From NCBI GenBank assembly GCA_021781865.1, contig JAJXVZ010000001.1:1-34262 (forward strand): a stretch of 34,262 nt of DNA, in the 5' to 3' direction. The notes under the pieces are model-generated. The model was given only the letters and a program-made list of their open reading frames with translations. It did not search any database and was not told the DNA's origin. Of the stretch, positions 1 through 8,169 are shown one piece after another. A program made the translations under genes and the position numbers. Numbering within the stretch: the first letter of the stretch is position 1; each line of letters opens with the position of its first letter. This DNA is from a bacterium. Lineage in GTDB: Bacteria; Patescibacteriota; Minisyncoccia; Phycocordibacterales; Phycocordibacteraceae.

Positions 1-2
1 CG

Positions 3-830
3 GTACTCAAAACGTGGCTCATAGAAGAAAAGGAGGGGAAATTTGATAATCGGCCCATCGTCATTGGTCCGACATCGGGGAATTGGGGTATGATTTCTGG
101 TCTCGTCGCTCCACTTTTTAATGTGGCTGGATTCCAGGCGGTTGTCGGGAGCGATGTTCCCGATGGCAAACTGGTTCACCTCAAGTCATCGGGGGCAGAG
201 GTTCTTGTGGCACCCGAAGGCGTATCAGCAATTACGTATGCGCTTGAGCTCAGCAAAAAATCTGGATACCATTTAATAAATCAATATACGCATCGTGGGA
301 CATATGAAGGTGGTAGGTGGACGATGAATCACATCGTAAATGAATTTCACAGAATTGGGAATATACCATCGGTTTTTGCTGCGGTGACCGGCACTTGCGG
401 TACGCTTGTCGCTGCTGATCTTTATTTAAAAAAGGAGCATCAACCAAATCTTAAGATTTTTGGCGTCGCGTCCATGTCCAAAGCGGAAGATATTCCAGGG
501 AGTCGGTACCCAGAGAAACTCGAAGCTTTGAAAGAAATTGGTGGATTTTCTTATGAAAATATTATCGAACTTCCACTGATCGCTGGCGTAACGAAAGACC
601 GAGTATTCGCGCTGAACGCAAAACTTTTTCAGCAATATTTTCTTTCGGTCGGACCGACAGCAGCGCTTCTTATAGCAGGTTTCTATGATCGATTGCGAGA
701 ACATTATGAGCACGGAACAATAGATTCTCTAAAAAATAAAGATGGCAAAATTATCGCCGTCTTGTACTTTATGGACATGCATCTCCCATATCTAGAAGAT
801 CCTGAATACCTCAGCTTCTTCCAAAACTAA
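3..830 (+). CDS. PLP-dependent fold-type II enzyme, cysteine synthase-like (5' truncated)
   Basis: The reading frame is open from the left edge of the window, so the N-terminus and the PLP-binding lysine lie outside it. Just before the first internal ATG (position 90) the frame reads PTSGNWG, which matches the asparagine loop (S/T-S-G-N-x-G) of cysteine synthase and threonine synthase relatives. Further on, GTCGT fits the phosphate-binding glycine loop (usually GxGGT, here with Cys in place of one Gly), and VGPTAAL resembles the SGPSSG-like segment near the C-terminus. Members of this fold do beta-replacement or elimination on amino acids such as O-acetylserine. The substrate cannot be read from the sequence, and the divergent loops suggest a distant branch. 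The gene ends 50 bp before a convergent minus-strand gene. Family placement is fairly secure, function is not. Confidence 0.75.
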   Translation, partial: VLKTWLIEEKEGKFDNRPIVIGPTSGNWGMISGLVAPLFNVAGFQAVVGSDVPDGKLVHLKSSGAEVLVAPEGVSAITYALELSKKSGYHLINQYTHRGTYEGGRWTMNHIVNEFHRIGNIPSVFAAVTGTCGTLVAADLYLKKEHQPNLKIFGVASMSKAEDIPGSRYPEKLEALKEIGGFSYENIIELPLIAGVTKDRVFALNAKLFQQYFLSVGPTAALLIAGFYDRLREHYEHGTIDSLKNKDGKIIAVLYFMDMHLPYLEDPEYLSFFQN

Positions 831-879
831 TTTTCCTTTCTGAACTTAAAGAGACTAACTGTTTATTAGGTTGTTTGAA

Positions 880-1410
880 CTAATCTCTAATAACACGATT
901 GCCAAGAAAGCTAAAAAATTCATCACGACGATCTTCCATACCTATTTCCAGTATGTGTGAAAGAGGTCGATATTCTGGCGTATATTCGTAATGACCTCGA
1001 ACTTCCCCATCCTTGAAGACACGAATGTGGTATTGAAAATAAAAGTTTTTTAAGTAACGGAGACTAACCAACTCATCGTGATCTTTCCATGCAACGAAAT
1101 GGTTCTTGAAACCCTTTTGAACCAAAAATGATATGAATTCTTTCATCGATTGATTTGGGGCGACTCTCCCCAAAATAAAATCTTGACGTCCTTTGTGTCT
1201 GACAATGCGCAATCTGAGAGTGATATCTCTGATAAAAGGATGATAGGGAGTATAAAGTCTCCAAAAAACGTACTTAAGACGATCATGGAATGCGTAGGGA
1301 AATAGAATCTTTGAGCGGGGGATACTTTTGACAAATACCTCCAGAGAGTTTGGTGACTCGGATTTCATAATCAGACGATTTTTTAGTATACTAGCATCTC
1401 GCTGATTCAT
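880..1410 (-). CDS. hypothetical protein, soluble, about 176 aa
   Basis: I do not recognise the family. The product is basic and rich in aromatic residues, with no signal peptide or membrane segment. The C-terminal half holds a conserved-looking stretch with DHDELVSLRYLKNFYFQYH followed by HYEYTPEYRPLSHILE. The start is uncertain. GTG at 1419 and ATG at 1410 give the longest forms. ATG at 1368 lies 16 nt after a TATACT box (1390-1385 on the minus strand, in the palindrome TAGTATACTA), which would place the transcript start downstream of the two longer starts. The gene is convergent with the PLP enzyme and divergent from the MBL gene. Codon use resembles its neighbours, so it is probably a real native gene. 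Confidence 0.6.
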   Translation of the reverse strand: MNQRDASILKNRLIMKSESPNSLEVFVKSIPRSKILFPYAFHDRLKYVFWRLYTPYHPFIRDITLRLRIVRHKGRQDFILGRVAPNQSMKEFISFLVQKGFKNHFVAWKDHDELVSLRYLKNFYFQYHIRVFKDGEVRGHYEYTPEYRPLSHILEIGMEDRRDEFFSFLGNRVIRD

Positions 1411-1487
1411 TATCCACACTTACGTAATCATTATCTCATCTTTCGCGATGATGCTAGATTTTGATGCTATCGTATAGCAGAGTTTTG

Positions 1488-1496
1488 TGCTAAAAT
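1488..1496 (+). promoter_or_regulatory. extended -10 promoter of the MBL gene
   Basis: TG at 1488-1489, one base, then TAAAAT at 1491-1496. The ATG follows after 12 nt, so the predicted transcript start is about 5 nt before the start codon. No Shine-Dalgarno sequence is visible. No good -35 box is seen, as expected for an extended -10 promoter. Confidence 0.5.
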
Positions 1497-1508
1497 AATC
1501 AAACAGTT

Positions 1509-2150
1509 ATGATTATTACGCATCACGGTGGACAGTGTTTTAAAGTGACGTTCGGCGATCTCACACTCGTTTTTGATCCTATCGCCAAGGGCGCGACGCT
1601 TCCCGCGGTGCGCTTTGGTGCGGATATCGCGCTCGTGTCGCGTGATCATCCAGATATGAATGGTATTGAAGAAGTAACCTATGGTGACAAGACCCCTTTC
1701 TCTATCACAGGTCCTGGTGAATATGAGCGACAAGGCGTTGTTGTTCAGGGATTTCTCTCGCACAGCAAATATGGTCTGTCAAAAGGCCAGACAGAATCTG
1801 TAAACACTATTTACATGGTCAATCTCGAAGATATGACACTCGTGCATCTTGGCGCACTTACCGATACTGAACTTCCACTTGAGGCGCGCGAAGGTATTGA
1901 TAAAATAGACGTTCTTTTTGTACCGGTTGGTGCGAGTGGCGTACTTTCTGCGACTGACGCACACAAGCTCGCGGTGTCACTTGAGCCGAAGATCATTGTC
2001 CCGATGCATTGGAATGGCATGGGAGAGCCCAAGGCACTTGAGGCTTTTCTGAAGGAGGTGGGGAATGACGGTAAGAAAGTTGATAAACTCACTCTTAAGA
2101 AAAAGGATCTCACTAATCATGATGGGAGTATACTAATACTAACATCCTAA
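1509..2150 (+). CDS. metallo-beta-lactamase fold protein, UlaG-like (COG2220 type)
   Basis: A 213-residue protein with the layout of the MBL-fold group related to UlaG. It opens with ITHHGGQCFKV and a strand-turn LTLVFDP, and it has the late VPMHWNG motif whose His is a metal ligand in this family. The central H-x-H-x-D-H signature is degraded to SRDHPDM: the second His and the Asp remain, while the first and last His are replaced by Arg and Met. The metal site is therefore incomplete and hydrolase activity is doubtful. It starts the block that runs into a small membrane protein (5 bp gap) and gyrA, and an extended -10 box 12 nt before the ATG suggests a near-leaderless mRNA. The substrate is unknown. 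Confidence 0.75.
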   Translation: MIITHHGGQCFKVTFGDLTLVFDPIAKGATLPAVRFGADIALVSRDHPDMNGIEEVTYGDKTPFSITGPGEYERQGVVVQGFLSHSKYGLSKGQTESVNTIYMVNLEDMTLVHLGALTDTELPLEAREGIDKIDVLFVPVGASGVLSATDAHKLAVSLEPKIIVPMHWNGMGEPKALEAFLKEVGNDGKKVDKLTLKKKDLTNHDGSILILTS

Positions 2151-2155
2151 CTTAC

Positions 2156-2506
2156 ATGAAAACTGTCTTCGACCATATTGAGCGGGTAAAAGGGAAGCCA
2201 TACCATATTCGTAAAAAAATTGCTTTTACGGCGGCGGCCTCGTGTGCAACGCTCGTCGGTCTGGTATGGTTCATTGGTAACATTTCTTTCGGCGCGTTTA
2301 CCATTCAGGGAAGTTCGTTTGCCGAAAGCGTCGGGCAAGCAGGTGTAATTACAACCAGCGGCAGTGGCGAGCCTTCGAATCTCGCGGGTGCCGCCGCCGC
2401 TCTACCTTCCAAGAACACAAACGCACCGGCGCATATTGAAATTATTGATACCGCGTCTTCGACCGTGGGACAAGCAGGGGCAGAGCAGACAACGATTCCA
2501 TTTTGA
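2156..2506 (+). CDS. small membrane-anchored protein of unknown function
   Basis: A 116-residue product with a basic cytoplasmic N-terminus, one hydrophobic segment at about residues 23-45 (AFTAAASCATLVGLVWFIG) and an exported tail of low complexity rich in Ser, Ala, Gly and Thr. No lipobox or catalytic motif is visible. It starts 5 bp after the MBL gene and ends 33 bp before gyrA, so the three are likely co-transcribed. The frame is clean and starts with a plausible membrane anchor, which supports a real gene, but no function can be assigned. Confidence 0.65.
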   Translation: MKTVFDHIERVKGKPYHIRKKIAFTAAASCATLVGLVWFIGNISFGAFTIQGSSFAESVGQAGVITTSGSGEPSNLAGAAAALPSKNTNAPAHIEIIDTASSTVGQAGAEQTTIPF

Positions 2507-2539
2507 TAATTGCGAATACAAATATTTAAGAAATAGACA

Positions 2540-5008
2540 ATGGCTTCGAAAGATAAAAACTCCAATACACCTCCTATGGCAGCGAATGTTATCGATCAAC
2601 CGATCGTTTCGGAGATGCGCACATCGTATCTCGATTATGCGATGTCAGTCATTACGGCACGCGCATTGCCAGATGTACGTGACGGTTTGAAACCAGTACA
2701 TCGTCGTATTCTTTATGCAATGAAGGATATGGGGCTCATACCTGGGGCAAAATTTCGCAAAAGTGCAACTGTAGTCGGTGAAGTGCTCGGTAAGTACCAC
2801 CCACATGGAGATACAGCAGTTTATGATTCAATGGCCAAGATGGCGCAGGAATTTTCCTACCGTTATCCGCTTGTGCTCGGTCAAGGAAACTTTGGTTCCA
2901 TTGACGGTGATTCTCCAGCGGCCATGCGATATACCGAAGCAAAGATGTCGCGCATTGCGGAATCGTTACTTGCCGATCTCGAAAAAGAAACCGTCACCTG
3001 GAACCCAAACTATGACGCGACGCGTGAGGAACCGAATGTGCTTCCCGCGACATTACCAAATCTTCTTTTAAATGGCACGCTTGGTATTGCCGTTGGTATG
3101 GCAACGAATATTCCACCCCACAATCTTCGTGAAGTCGTTGCTGCGGCCATTCATCTCATTGAAAATCCAGAAGCAACGACAGGCGATCTTCTTTGGTTCG
3201 TGAAAGGTCCCGATTTTCCGCTCGGAGGCATTGCCTTCAATCAGACGGACATTGCACACGCTTACAGTTCAGGCAAAGGACCAGTAGTTGTGCGTGGTGA
3301 GGCAGAAATCATTGACGATGGAAAGAAAGATGTGAGCATCGTTATTACTTCTATCCCATATCGTGTGAATAAGAGCGAGCTAATTGCGCGTATCGCGGAT
3401 CTGGTGCAAGAGAAAAAGCTTGAAGGTATTCGTGATTTACGCGATGAATCAACAAGTGACATTCGTGTCGTAATCGAACTAAAAGGAACAGCACATCCAC
3501 AAGCCGTTTTGAACGCACTATATAAAAACACAGAACTTGAGAGCACTTTTCATTACAACATGCTCGCCCTAGTTGAGGGCGTTCCAGAGATACTTTCTTT
3601 GGACGGCATGCTTAGGTATTTCGTCAAACATCGTCAGGAAGTAGTGAAACGTCGTACCGAGTTTGATTTGCGTAAAGCGGAAGAGCGTGAACATATTCTC
3701 CTCGGTCTCTCAAAGGCACTCGATCATATCGATGAGGTTATAGCCCTTATAAAAAAGGCACCGGATGTTCCGAGTGCCGATACCGCACTCCGCAAAAAAT
3801 TCGGGTTTTCCGAAAGGCAAACAGCAGCAATCCTTGCAATGCGACTCCAGACGTTGGCAGGCCTCGAACGTAAGAAGATCGAGAACGAGCTCATGGAAGT
3901 ACAGACACTCATCAAGAAGCTCAAAGATATCCTTTCTACACCAAAGAAAATCCTCGCTGTCGTAAGAAAGGAACTTGAAGAGCTTTCTGAAAAATATGGA
4001 GATGATCGACGGACAAAAATAACGCGTGGCGGGGTGCAAAACATTTCAGTTGAAGATCTCGTTCCGGATGAGGAATCAATGTTGCTTCTTACCCAAGGAG
4101 GTTATGTAAAGCGAACGAATCCAGACGAGTACCGGGTGCAGAAACGTGGTGGTGTCGGTGTTGTTGACATAGCAACAAAGGAAGAAGACGCAGTGACACA
4201 TTTCCTAGTCGCAAGTACTCACAGTGATCTTCTTTTCTTTACCGATTTCGGCAAGGTATATCAACTCAAGATGTATGAACTCCCAGAAGGGAGACGTGCG
4301 ACTAAAGGTAAGAGCATTATGAATTTTCTTTCGCTCGCAGCCGAGGAGAAGATAACCTCCATCTTGCCAGTACCAAAAGGGGCCGCGCTTGAAGTTTCCT
4401 CAGTCGTGTTTGTGACTGAGGCGGGTATAGTAAAACGAGTGGCGGCGCGTGCTTTCGCAGATGTGCGTCGTTCGGGAATCATCGCAATCAATTTGAAGAA
4501 AGGCGATAGACTTGTTTCAGCACGCCACGTTTCGGAGAATGACACGGTGTCTATTGTAACTGCGAAGGGGCAGTCGATTCGTTTCGAGGTCGAGAATATC
4601 CGTGAGATGGGACGTGCCGCAGGCGGTGTACGCGGAATGAATGTACGAAAAGGAGATCGTGTGGTCTCGGCGGAAGTCATTCCTGCTGTTGAAGCAAAAG
4701 ATTCTTCTTTACTTGTTATTATGAGCAAGGGTTACGGGAAACGTACTAAGATTTCTGAATATAAAATACAAGGCCGTGGCGGTTCTGGCATCAAAACTGC
4801 AAAAATGACACCAAAGACCGGTGAGATTATCGGTACAAAGGTTATCGCGGGTAATCTCGACGGTGAGGAGATCGTGGTCGTTTCAAAGAAAGGACAAGTG
4901 ATTCGCACATTGGTTTCTGAAATTTCAATACTTTCTCGCGCTACTCAAGGTGTCCGTATTATGAAAATGCGCGATGGTGATGCTATTGCAAGTATGGTGT
5001 CATTGTAA
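2540..5008 (+). CDS. gyrA: DNA gyrase subunit A
   Basis: An 822-residue type IIA topoisomerase subunit that breaks and rejoins DNA; with GyrB it introduces negative supercoils. The breakage-reunion domain is clear: SYLDYAMSVI near residue 30, RALPDVRDGLKPVHRRIL at 41-58, and the catalytic pair Arg130-Tyr131 in AAMRYTEAKM. The quinolone-determining helix reads HPHGDTAVYDSM, with Thr92 at the position of E. coli Ser83 and Asp96 at that of Asp87. The C-terminal beta-pinwheel carries QKRGGVG where E. coli has the GyrA box QRRGGKG, which favours gyrase over ParC, although the box is imperfect. A ParC-like activity cannot be excluded, and gyrB is not in this window. There is no obvious ribosome binding site. 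The gene is the last of the MBL/membrane protein/gyrA block. Confidence 0.95.
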   Translation: MASKDKNSNTPPMAANVIDQPIVSEMRTSYLDYAMSVITARALPDVRDGLKPVHRRILYAMKDMGLIPGAKFRKSATVVGEVLGKYHPHGDTAVYDSMAKMAQEFSYRYPLVLGQGNFGSIDGDSPAAMRYTEAKMSRIAESLLADLEKETVTWNPNYDATREEPNVLPATLPNLLLNGTLGIAVGMATNIPPHNLREVVAAAIHLIENPEATTGDLLWFVKGPDFPLGGIAFNQTDIAHAYSSGKGPVVVRGEAEIIDDGKKDVSIVITSIPYRVNKSELIARIADLVQEKKLEGIRDLRDESTSDIRVVIELKGTAHPQAVLNALYKNTELESTFHYNMLALVEGVPEILSLDGMLRYFVKHRQEVVKRRTEFDLRKAEEREHILLGLSKALDHIDEVIALIKKAPDVPSADTALRKKFGFSERQTAAILAMRLQTLAGLERKKIENELMEVQTLIKKLKDILSTPKKILAVVRKELEELSEKYGDDRRTKITRGGVQNISVEDLVPDEESMLLLTQGGYVKRTNPDEYRVQKRGGVGVVDIATKEEDAVTHFLVASTHSDLLFFTDFGKVYQLKMYELPEGRRATKGKSIMNFLSLAAEEKITSILPVPKGAALEVSSVVFVTEAGIVKRVAARAFADVRRSGIIAINLKKGDRLVSARHVSENDTVSIVTAKGQSIRFEVENIREMGRAAGGVRGMNVRKGDRVVSAEVIPAVEAKDSSLLVIMSKGYGKRTKISEYKIQGRGGSGIKTAKMTPKTGEIIGTKVIAGNLDGEEIVVVSKKGQVIRTLVSEISILSRATQGVRIMKMRDGDAIASMVSL

Positions 5009-5354
5009 TGATTCTCACATACGTATCGTGTGGGTGAATGCGTACATCAGAAGACAAATCTCACGGCAGTTTTTTGGAGGCTCTAAATTATCTAACGATC
5101 TCATTCTCGACTGGTAACACATTCGCACTAATCATGTAATCAATACGTGGACCGCAGGGGTGGCAATGTGAACAGTATACAGAATTTCTGGAGCATCGAA
5201 AACGTCGGATTGCCAAATTCAACGACGTCTCGCAAAAGATCTTCCCTCGGCATTTTAGAAGAATGTAAATTTAGTTAAAAATCCACAAAGGAGAAGTATT
5301 CGAAATACTTCTAGGTATGATTCATGTGTCTTAGTTAATTTAGAGTTTTTTATA
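5009..5354. other. non-coding gap with a 9-bp perfect inverted repeat
   Basis: No convincing gene lies between gyrA and the methyltransferase. The notable element is an inverted repeat at 5292-5312: arms AGAAGTATT and AATACTTCT around a 3-nt loop (CGA). No T-run follows, so it is more like an operator or RNA hairpin than an intrinsic terminator. A weak imperfect hairpin follows the gyrA stop codon (about 5012-5035). Confidence 0.4.
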
Positions 5355-5382
5355 TTGTTGATTGTGCATATACAATTACAAT
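5355..5382 (+). promoter_or_regulatory. promoter of the methyltransferase/solute-binding block
   Basis: TTGTTG (5355-5360), 16 bp, TACAAT (5377-5382). A second TACAAT directly precedes it (5371-5376). The -10 box ends 12 nt before the ATG at 5395, which predicts a leader of only a few nucleotides. No Shine-Dalgarno sequence is present. Confidence 0.45.
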
Positions 5383-5394
5383 TATGGTTAGTAT

Positions 5395-5949
5395 ATGTGC
5401 TATTTTATAGGCATGAGCGCGTTGTTTAGTAATCCGCAAAAGAATGTCTTACAACTAGGATTGCGCGAGGGTATGAAAATTGGTGATTTTGGCGCAGGTT
5501 CTGGTCATTATTCTCGCGCGGCGGCAGCCGTTGTTGGGGTAAGCGGTAAGGTCTACGCGATTGATATACAAGAGGATATCTTAAAACATTTAAAACTAAA
5601 TACTAATGAACGTCATCAAGGAGTCATTGAGACATTATGGGGCGATATAGAGAAACCGGGAGGTACACACCTGCGTGATATGTTGCTCGATGCCGTCATT
5701 CTTGCCAACACGTTCTTTCAAGTCGAGAATCGTTTTGGATGTTTGGGAGAAATAAAACGTGTTTTAAAATCAAGCAGCAAACTCGTGGTTATTGACTGGG
5801 CGGGTAGTTATAGCGGCATGGGTCCAGCGCCTAAAAAGGTCGTTTCCGAACACGAAGCTGAGGATTTTTTTATTAGTGGCGGTTTCCATAAACTGAAATC
5901 GTTTCGTGCAGGTTCGCATCATTACGGGATTGTATTCACTGCTCCATGA
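5395..5949 (+). CDS. class I SAM-dependent methyltransferase
   Basis: A 184-residue protein with a Rossmann-type methyltransferase core. Motif I is IGDFGAGSGHYS (SAM-binding glycine loop), the acidic end of strand 2 is VYAIDI, and a motif-IV-like strand LDAVILAN is followed by the post-motif helix FGCLGEIKRVLK. No target-recognition domain is present, so the substrate is unknown. ATG at 5395 is used because a promoter lies just upstream; ATG at 5413 (MSALFSN) is an alternative and may be the conserved start. Its TGA overlaps the next ATG (ATGA at 5946-5949), which points to translational coupling with the solute-binding protein. Confidence 0.8.
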   Translation: MCYFIGMSALFSNPQKNVLQLGLREGMKIGDFGAGSGHYSRAAAAVVGVSGKVYAIDIQEDILKHLKLNTNERHQGVIETLWGDIEKPGGTHLRDMLLDAVILANTFFQVENRFGCLGEIKRVLKSSSKLVVIDWAGSYSGMGPAPKKVVSEHEAEDFFISGGFHKLKSFRAGSHHYGIVFTAP

Positions 5950-7256
5950 AAATTTCCCTCTTCCAAGGCATTCTATTTGCTGTTTTCGGTTTTGGTGCGA
6001 TAATTGGGCTCTTTGTCTTTACAACGCATACAGGGAATACGAATAATAGCAATACTATCGGCACCGTTGTTATTTGGGGAACGTTGCCCAAGGCGAATAT
6101 GCAAAACTTCCTCACCGAGATAGGTCAAACTGACCAAGCAATTAAGAATGTCTCATATGTTCAGGAAAATATATCCACCCTGCCGAATGATCTTTCCGCT
6201 GCTATTGCGACTAACAATGCTCCGGACCTCATTCTAGCTTCGCAGGAAGAACTCACATCAATTTCAAAATATCTTATGCCAATTCCGGTAGCAACACTTC
6301 CCACGAGCACATTCGTAAATACCTTTATTGGAGAAGGGAATCTTTTCGCCATCCCCGGGGGTAGTGGTTACTACGGAATACCATTTCTAGTTGATCCACT
6401 CGTACTGTATTCAAATCACACAATTCTTTCCTCTAATGGCATAGCGAAGCCTCCTACGACTTGGGAAGCGTTGATGGGGCTTGTACCAAATGTCGTATCT
6501 CTTACCCCCGCACAGCAGGTTACACGGGGTCTTATCGCGCTCGGCACGTACGACAATATCCACGATGCTCGTGGAATACTTTCTACCTTTTTCTTACAAG
6601 CAGGTGTTCCAATATCTTCATATACATCAAGTGGCAGTTTAGCAGCTGATCTAGGCACGCAGGGGACTTCAAGCGGAATACCACCAGGTGAATCGGTCAT
6701 TGGATTTTATACGCAATTCGCCGACCCATCGAAGGTTTCATATACTTGGAACGCCTCGTTGCCCGATTCGCAGCAAGCGTTTCTCGCAGGCGATCTTGCA
6801 CTTTATCTTGGGTACGCTTCTGAAGCACGTTTCTTCACGCAAGCGAATCCAAACCTCGATTTCGATGTTACTCCGATACCACAACCAGCGACCGCTACTA
6901 CAAAAAATGTTTATGGTCTTGTTTATGCATTCATGATTCCACGTGGAGCTGCGAATTCTTCAGGTGCGTATCAAGTCGCTGGGCTTTTCTCAAACTCGTC
7001 TGAACAGATTGCTGCCGCAGCGACGGGTCTCGCACCCGCGACCCTCAATCAACTTGAAGAACCCCCTACTGATCCAGTCAGTGCCGTTTCATATGCTGAA
7101 GCACTTTACGCAAATGGCTGGTTGTCCCCAGCGCCTGCTAGTACAGACACGGTGTTTTCAGGTATGATTGGGAATGTGATAAGCGGTCGTTCCTCGATTA
7201 GTATCGCTCTTTCTTCCGCAGAACAGGCATTAAACTCTTATTTGCAACAGCAATGA
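5946..7256 (+). CDS. membrane-anchored extracellular solute-binding protein (family 1-like)
   Basis: A 436-residue product with an N-terminal signal anchor at about residues 5-26 and no lipobox cysteine, followed by a domain with the shape of type 1 substrate-binding proteins: VVIWGTLPK at the start, then APDLILASQEEL, YYGIPFLVDPLVLYSN and PTTWEALM, all typical of sugar-type binding proteins of ABC importers. No permease or ATPase gene is nearby. Instead the gene is fused by 4-bp overlaps to a methyltransferase upstream and a pilin-like protein downstream. It may therefore serve as an adhesin or receptor of a surface structure rather than in classical import; this is an inference from context. 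Confidence 0.75.
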   Translation: MKISLFQGILFAVFGFGAIIGLFVFTTHTGNTNNSNTIGTVVIWGTLPKANMQNFLTEIGQTDQAIKNVSYVQENISTLPNDLSAAIATNNAPDLILASQEELTSISKYLMPIPVATLPTSTFVNTFIGEGNLFAIPGGSGYYGIPFLVDPLVLYSNHTILSSNGIAKPPTTWEALMGLVPNVVSLTPAQQVTRGLIALGTYDNIHDARGILSTFFLQAGVPISSYTSSGSLAADLGTQGTSSGIPPGESVIGFYTQFADPSKVSYTWNASLPDSQQAFLAGDLALYLGYASEARFFTQANPNLDFDVTPIPQPATATTKNVYGLVYAFMIPRGAANSSGAYQVAGLFSNSSEQIAAAATGLAPATLNQLEEPPTDPVSAVSYAEALYANGWLSPAPASTDTVFSGMIGNVISGRSSISIALSSAEQALNSYLQQQ

Positions 7257-7861
7257 TCACACACGTTTTCACTACTATTCGTCGGAATGTGATTAAACTT
7301 TATCTCACTCCATTCCTTGTGTTTTTTCTTTTTTTGATAGGGGTTATACCTGTGTCTGTTCACGCTACAGGTAGTTATTGTGATGCCTCAATACCTTGTC
7401 CAGCTGGTGAGACTTGCTATATGCCGCAAGGAGGTCCTTTTGTGTGTGTCGAGGCAACAAACCCATCACCGACTAGTAATCTAAATCCGTCACCGACTAG
7501 TAATCCAAACCCATCACCGACTAGTAATCCAAGCTCTAGTAATAATCTTACTCCTGGCCCAAGCATCACCCTTATCAATCCGCTGAGTGGGGTCGATTGT
7601 AGTGCGGGCAATGGTAGTTGCTTAAATGCTTTTCTTCTTAACATCCTGCAATTCGTCATACTTATAGGTTCTATCGTTATTGTTTTAATGCTGGTGTTTG
7701 TTGGTTATAAATTCGTCGCGGCACAAGGTTCTCCAGAAAAAATAAAAGAAGCACGAAATATGCTCCTCTGGACCGTTATTGGCGCTCTAGTGCTCCTTGG
7801 GGCACAGGCGATAGCCATGGGTATTCAAGCGACGGTGACTGCACTCACAAGCGGTAGTTAA
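7253..7861 (+). CDS. exported pilin-like protein with Cys-rich head and NPSPTSN repeats
   Basis: A 202-residue protein. Residues 1-38 form a signal peptide (FLVFFLFLIGVIPVSVHA). A short domain with four Cys follows (YCDASIPCPAGETCYM), then a Pro/Ser/Thr linker with three 8-residue repeats NPSPTSN(L/P), and two C-terminal membrane segments at about 126-156 and 170-198. The segment pair, with a charged loop (SPEKIKEARNMLLW) between, matches the smaller proteins that follow and the two-helix layout of type IV secretion pilins (VirB2/TrbC type). The ATG overlaps the stop of the solute-binding protein. The Cys head and linker make it the largest member of the array; it may present a head domain outside the cell (inference). 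Confidence 0.65.
   Translation: MITHVFTTIRRNVIKLYLTPFLVFFLFLIGVIPVSVHATGSYCDASIPCPAGETCYMPQGGPFVCVEATNPSPTSNLNPSPTSNPNPSPTSNPSSSNNLTPGPSITLINPLSGVDCSAGNGSCLNAFLLNILQFVILIGSIVIVLMLVFVGYKFVAAQGSPEKIKEARNMLLWTVIGALVLLGAQAIAMGIQATVTALTSGS
7460..7531 (+). repeat. 24-bp tandem repeat, three copies
   Basis: Three in-frame 24-bp units, nearly identical, encode NPSPTSNL, NPSPTSNP and NPSPTSNP in the linker of the pilin-like protein. The core CACCGACTAGTAAT is unchanged in all copies, which suggests recent duplication and possible length variation by slippage. Confidence 0.8.
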
Positions 7862-7863
7862 AT

Positions 7864-8151
7864 ATGAATTTAGGTGGTGGCACAAGCTTCAAAAATTTCG
7901 TCGGGAGTGGCACGACGGGTGTTATTGGCATTATTAATACTTTTATCGTGCCAGTTATCTTCACACTTGTATTTGCCGTTTTTGTCTGGAGTATAGTGAA
8001 TTATTTTTTTATCCATGGCGGTGAGGAGGCAAAACGAGAAGAGGGTAGACAATTTATTCTTTGGGGAATAATTGGAATGGTAATACTTTTCGCCGTATGG
8101 GGAATATTGAATATACTGTTATCCACGCTCGGCATTACGCCATCTGCGTGA
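7864..8151 (+). CDS. pilin-like small membrane protein (T4SS pilin type)
   Basis: A 95-residue protein with two hydrophobic helices (about 22-48 and 66-90) separated by a charged loop GGEEAKREEGRQF. The second helix carries FILWGIIGMVILFAVWGILN, the core pattern shared by all members of this cluster (L-W-x-x-I-G ... W-G-L-V). Unlike its neighbours it lacks a cleavable signal peptide. It begins 3 bp after the preceding gene and is probably co-transcribed with it. The resemblance is to VirB2/TrbC-like pilins by topology; a structural subunit of a pilus or channel is the best guess. Confidence 0.65.
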   Translation: MNLGGGTSFKNFVGSGTTGVIGIINTFIVPVIFTLVFAVFVWSIVNYFFIHGGEEAKREEGRQFILWGIIGMVILFAVWGILNILLSTLGITPSA

Positions 8152-8153
8152 TA

Positions 8154-8162
8154 TGGCATACT
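8154..8162 (+). promoter_or_regulatory. extended -10 promoter of the third pilin-like gene
   Basis: TG at 8154-8155, one base, CATACT at 8157-8162, then 7 nt to the ATG at 8170. This predicts a leaderless transcript starting at the pilin-like gene, separate from the upstream operon. Confidence 0.4.
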
Positions 8163-8169
8163 TTGGCAT

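Noticed and set aside
1811..2113. 100-codon minus-strand ORF inside the MBL gene
   Set aside because: Shadow frame of a well-supported gene; Ser-rich composition typical of antisense frames.
4261..4728. 155-codon minus-strand ORF inside gyrA
   Set aside because: Shadow of the conserved gyrA C-terminal domain.
7460..7531. Repeats as a CRISPR array
   Set aside because: The units are contiguous, in frame, without spacers, and encode a linker; no cas genes are present.
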